DNA of 38,002 nucleotides from positions 1-38,002 of the forward strand of contig PDIP01000095.1 in the NCBI GenBank assembly GCA_002811645.1. The letters are read 5' to 3'. Each line of letters opens with the position of its first letter. The stretch's first letter is position 1. The notes under the pieces were generated by a model that saw only the letters and a list, made by a program, of their open reading frames with translations, was not told the origin of the DNA and made no database searches. A program made the translations under genes and the position numbers. The DNA comes from Corallochytrium limacisporum. Lineage: Eukaryota; Opisthokonta. Shown here in pieces: positions 37,889 to 38,002 of this stretch.

Positions 37889-37938
<50 letters not shown>
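37889..37938. repeat. (TC)n microsatellite
   Basis: About 25 TC units close to the right edge of the window. Confidence 0.95.
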
Positions 37939-37941
<3 letters not shown>

Positions 37942-38002
37942 TCCACCATCTCTGGGCGGCAGTCGCTCGATCGTCCATTAAGCTCGCGCCCATCTTCCAT
38001 GG

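Overview
The window starts with CCCTAA repeats (1-18), so it begins at or very near the end of a linear eukaryotic chromosome with TTAGGG-type telomeres. Genes lie on both strands in alternating orientation, almost all read as single uninterrupted frames, and several proteins start with arginine-rich, acid-poor presequences typical of mitochondrial import. Together with nuclear families (SAP18, RRP36, CRL4-type WD40 receptor, fused LKR/SDH, P450), this points to an intron-poor microbial eukaryote. The fused lysine-degradation enzyme argues against a typical fungus. I cannot name the lineage.

Layout. 1-1681: gene-free subtelomere. 1682-8009 (+): cytochrome P450, a triple-SH3 adaptor of CIN85/CD2AP layout, and an RS-rich protein ending in a SAP18 domain. 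8096-9028 (-): METTL13/CSKMT-type methyltransferase, convergent with SAP18. 10209-10964 (+): secretory DsbA/thioredoxin-like protein. 11227-11655 (-): coiled-coil remnant cut by an in-frame TAA. 12103-14246 (+): bacterial-type L-lactate permease whose first two membrane helices are in a different frame from the rest. 14318-15277 (-): SDR39U1/TIGR01777 epimerase-like protein. 15837-16808 (+): membrane-anchored DJ-1/PfpI-like protein lacking the nucleophile Cys. 16954-19170 (-): mitochondrial protein joining a La motif to PPR repeats. 19911-20939 (+): RRP36. 21454-22761 (+): mitochondrial RNase D/HRDC-like protein without DEDD residues. 22956-25505 (-): DCAF8-like WD40 protein with an N-terminal twin CX3C segment. 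26429-26821 (-): isolated fragment of an axonemal dynein heavy chain. 27255-29480 (+): type II membrane protein with a degenerate prolyl-4-hydroxylase-like domain. 29996-31234 (+): histone-deacetylase-family amidohydrolase with a mitochondrial presequence. 31399-34455 (-): bifunctional LKR/SDH. 34456-38002: gene-free, CT-microsatellite-rich DNA.

Themes. (1) Mitochondrial functions are frequent: La-PPR and dead RNase D for organelle RNA, LKR/SDH, a deacetylase-like enzyme, possibly the methyltransferase. They are scattered, with no operon-like order. (2) Three proteins keep a catalytic fold but have lost catalytic residues (DJ-1-like, RNase D-like, P4H-like). (3) Two decayed fragments, one clearly axonemal dynein, suggest an ancestor with motile cilia and later loss or decay of ciliary genes. 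(4) Unusual fusions (La-PPR, RS-SAP18) are the best candidates for undescribed biology. No tRNA, rRNA, CRISPR array or complete transposon was recognised.
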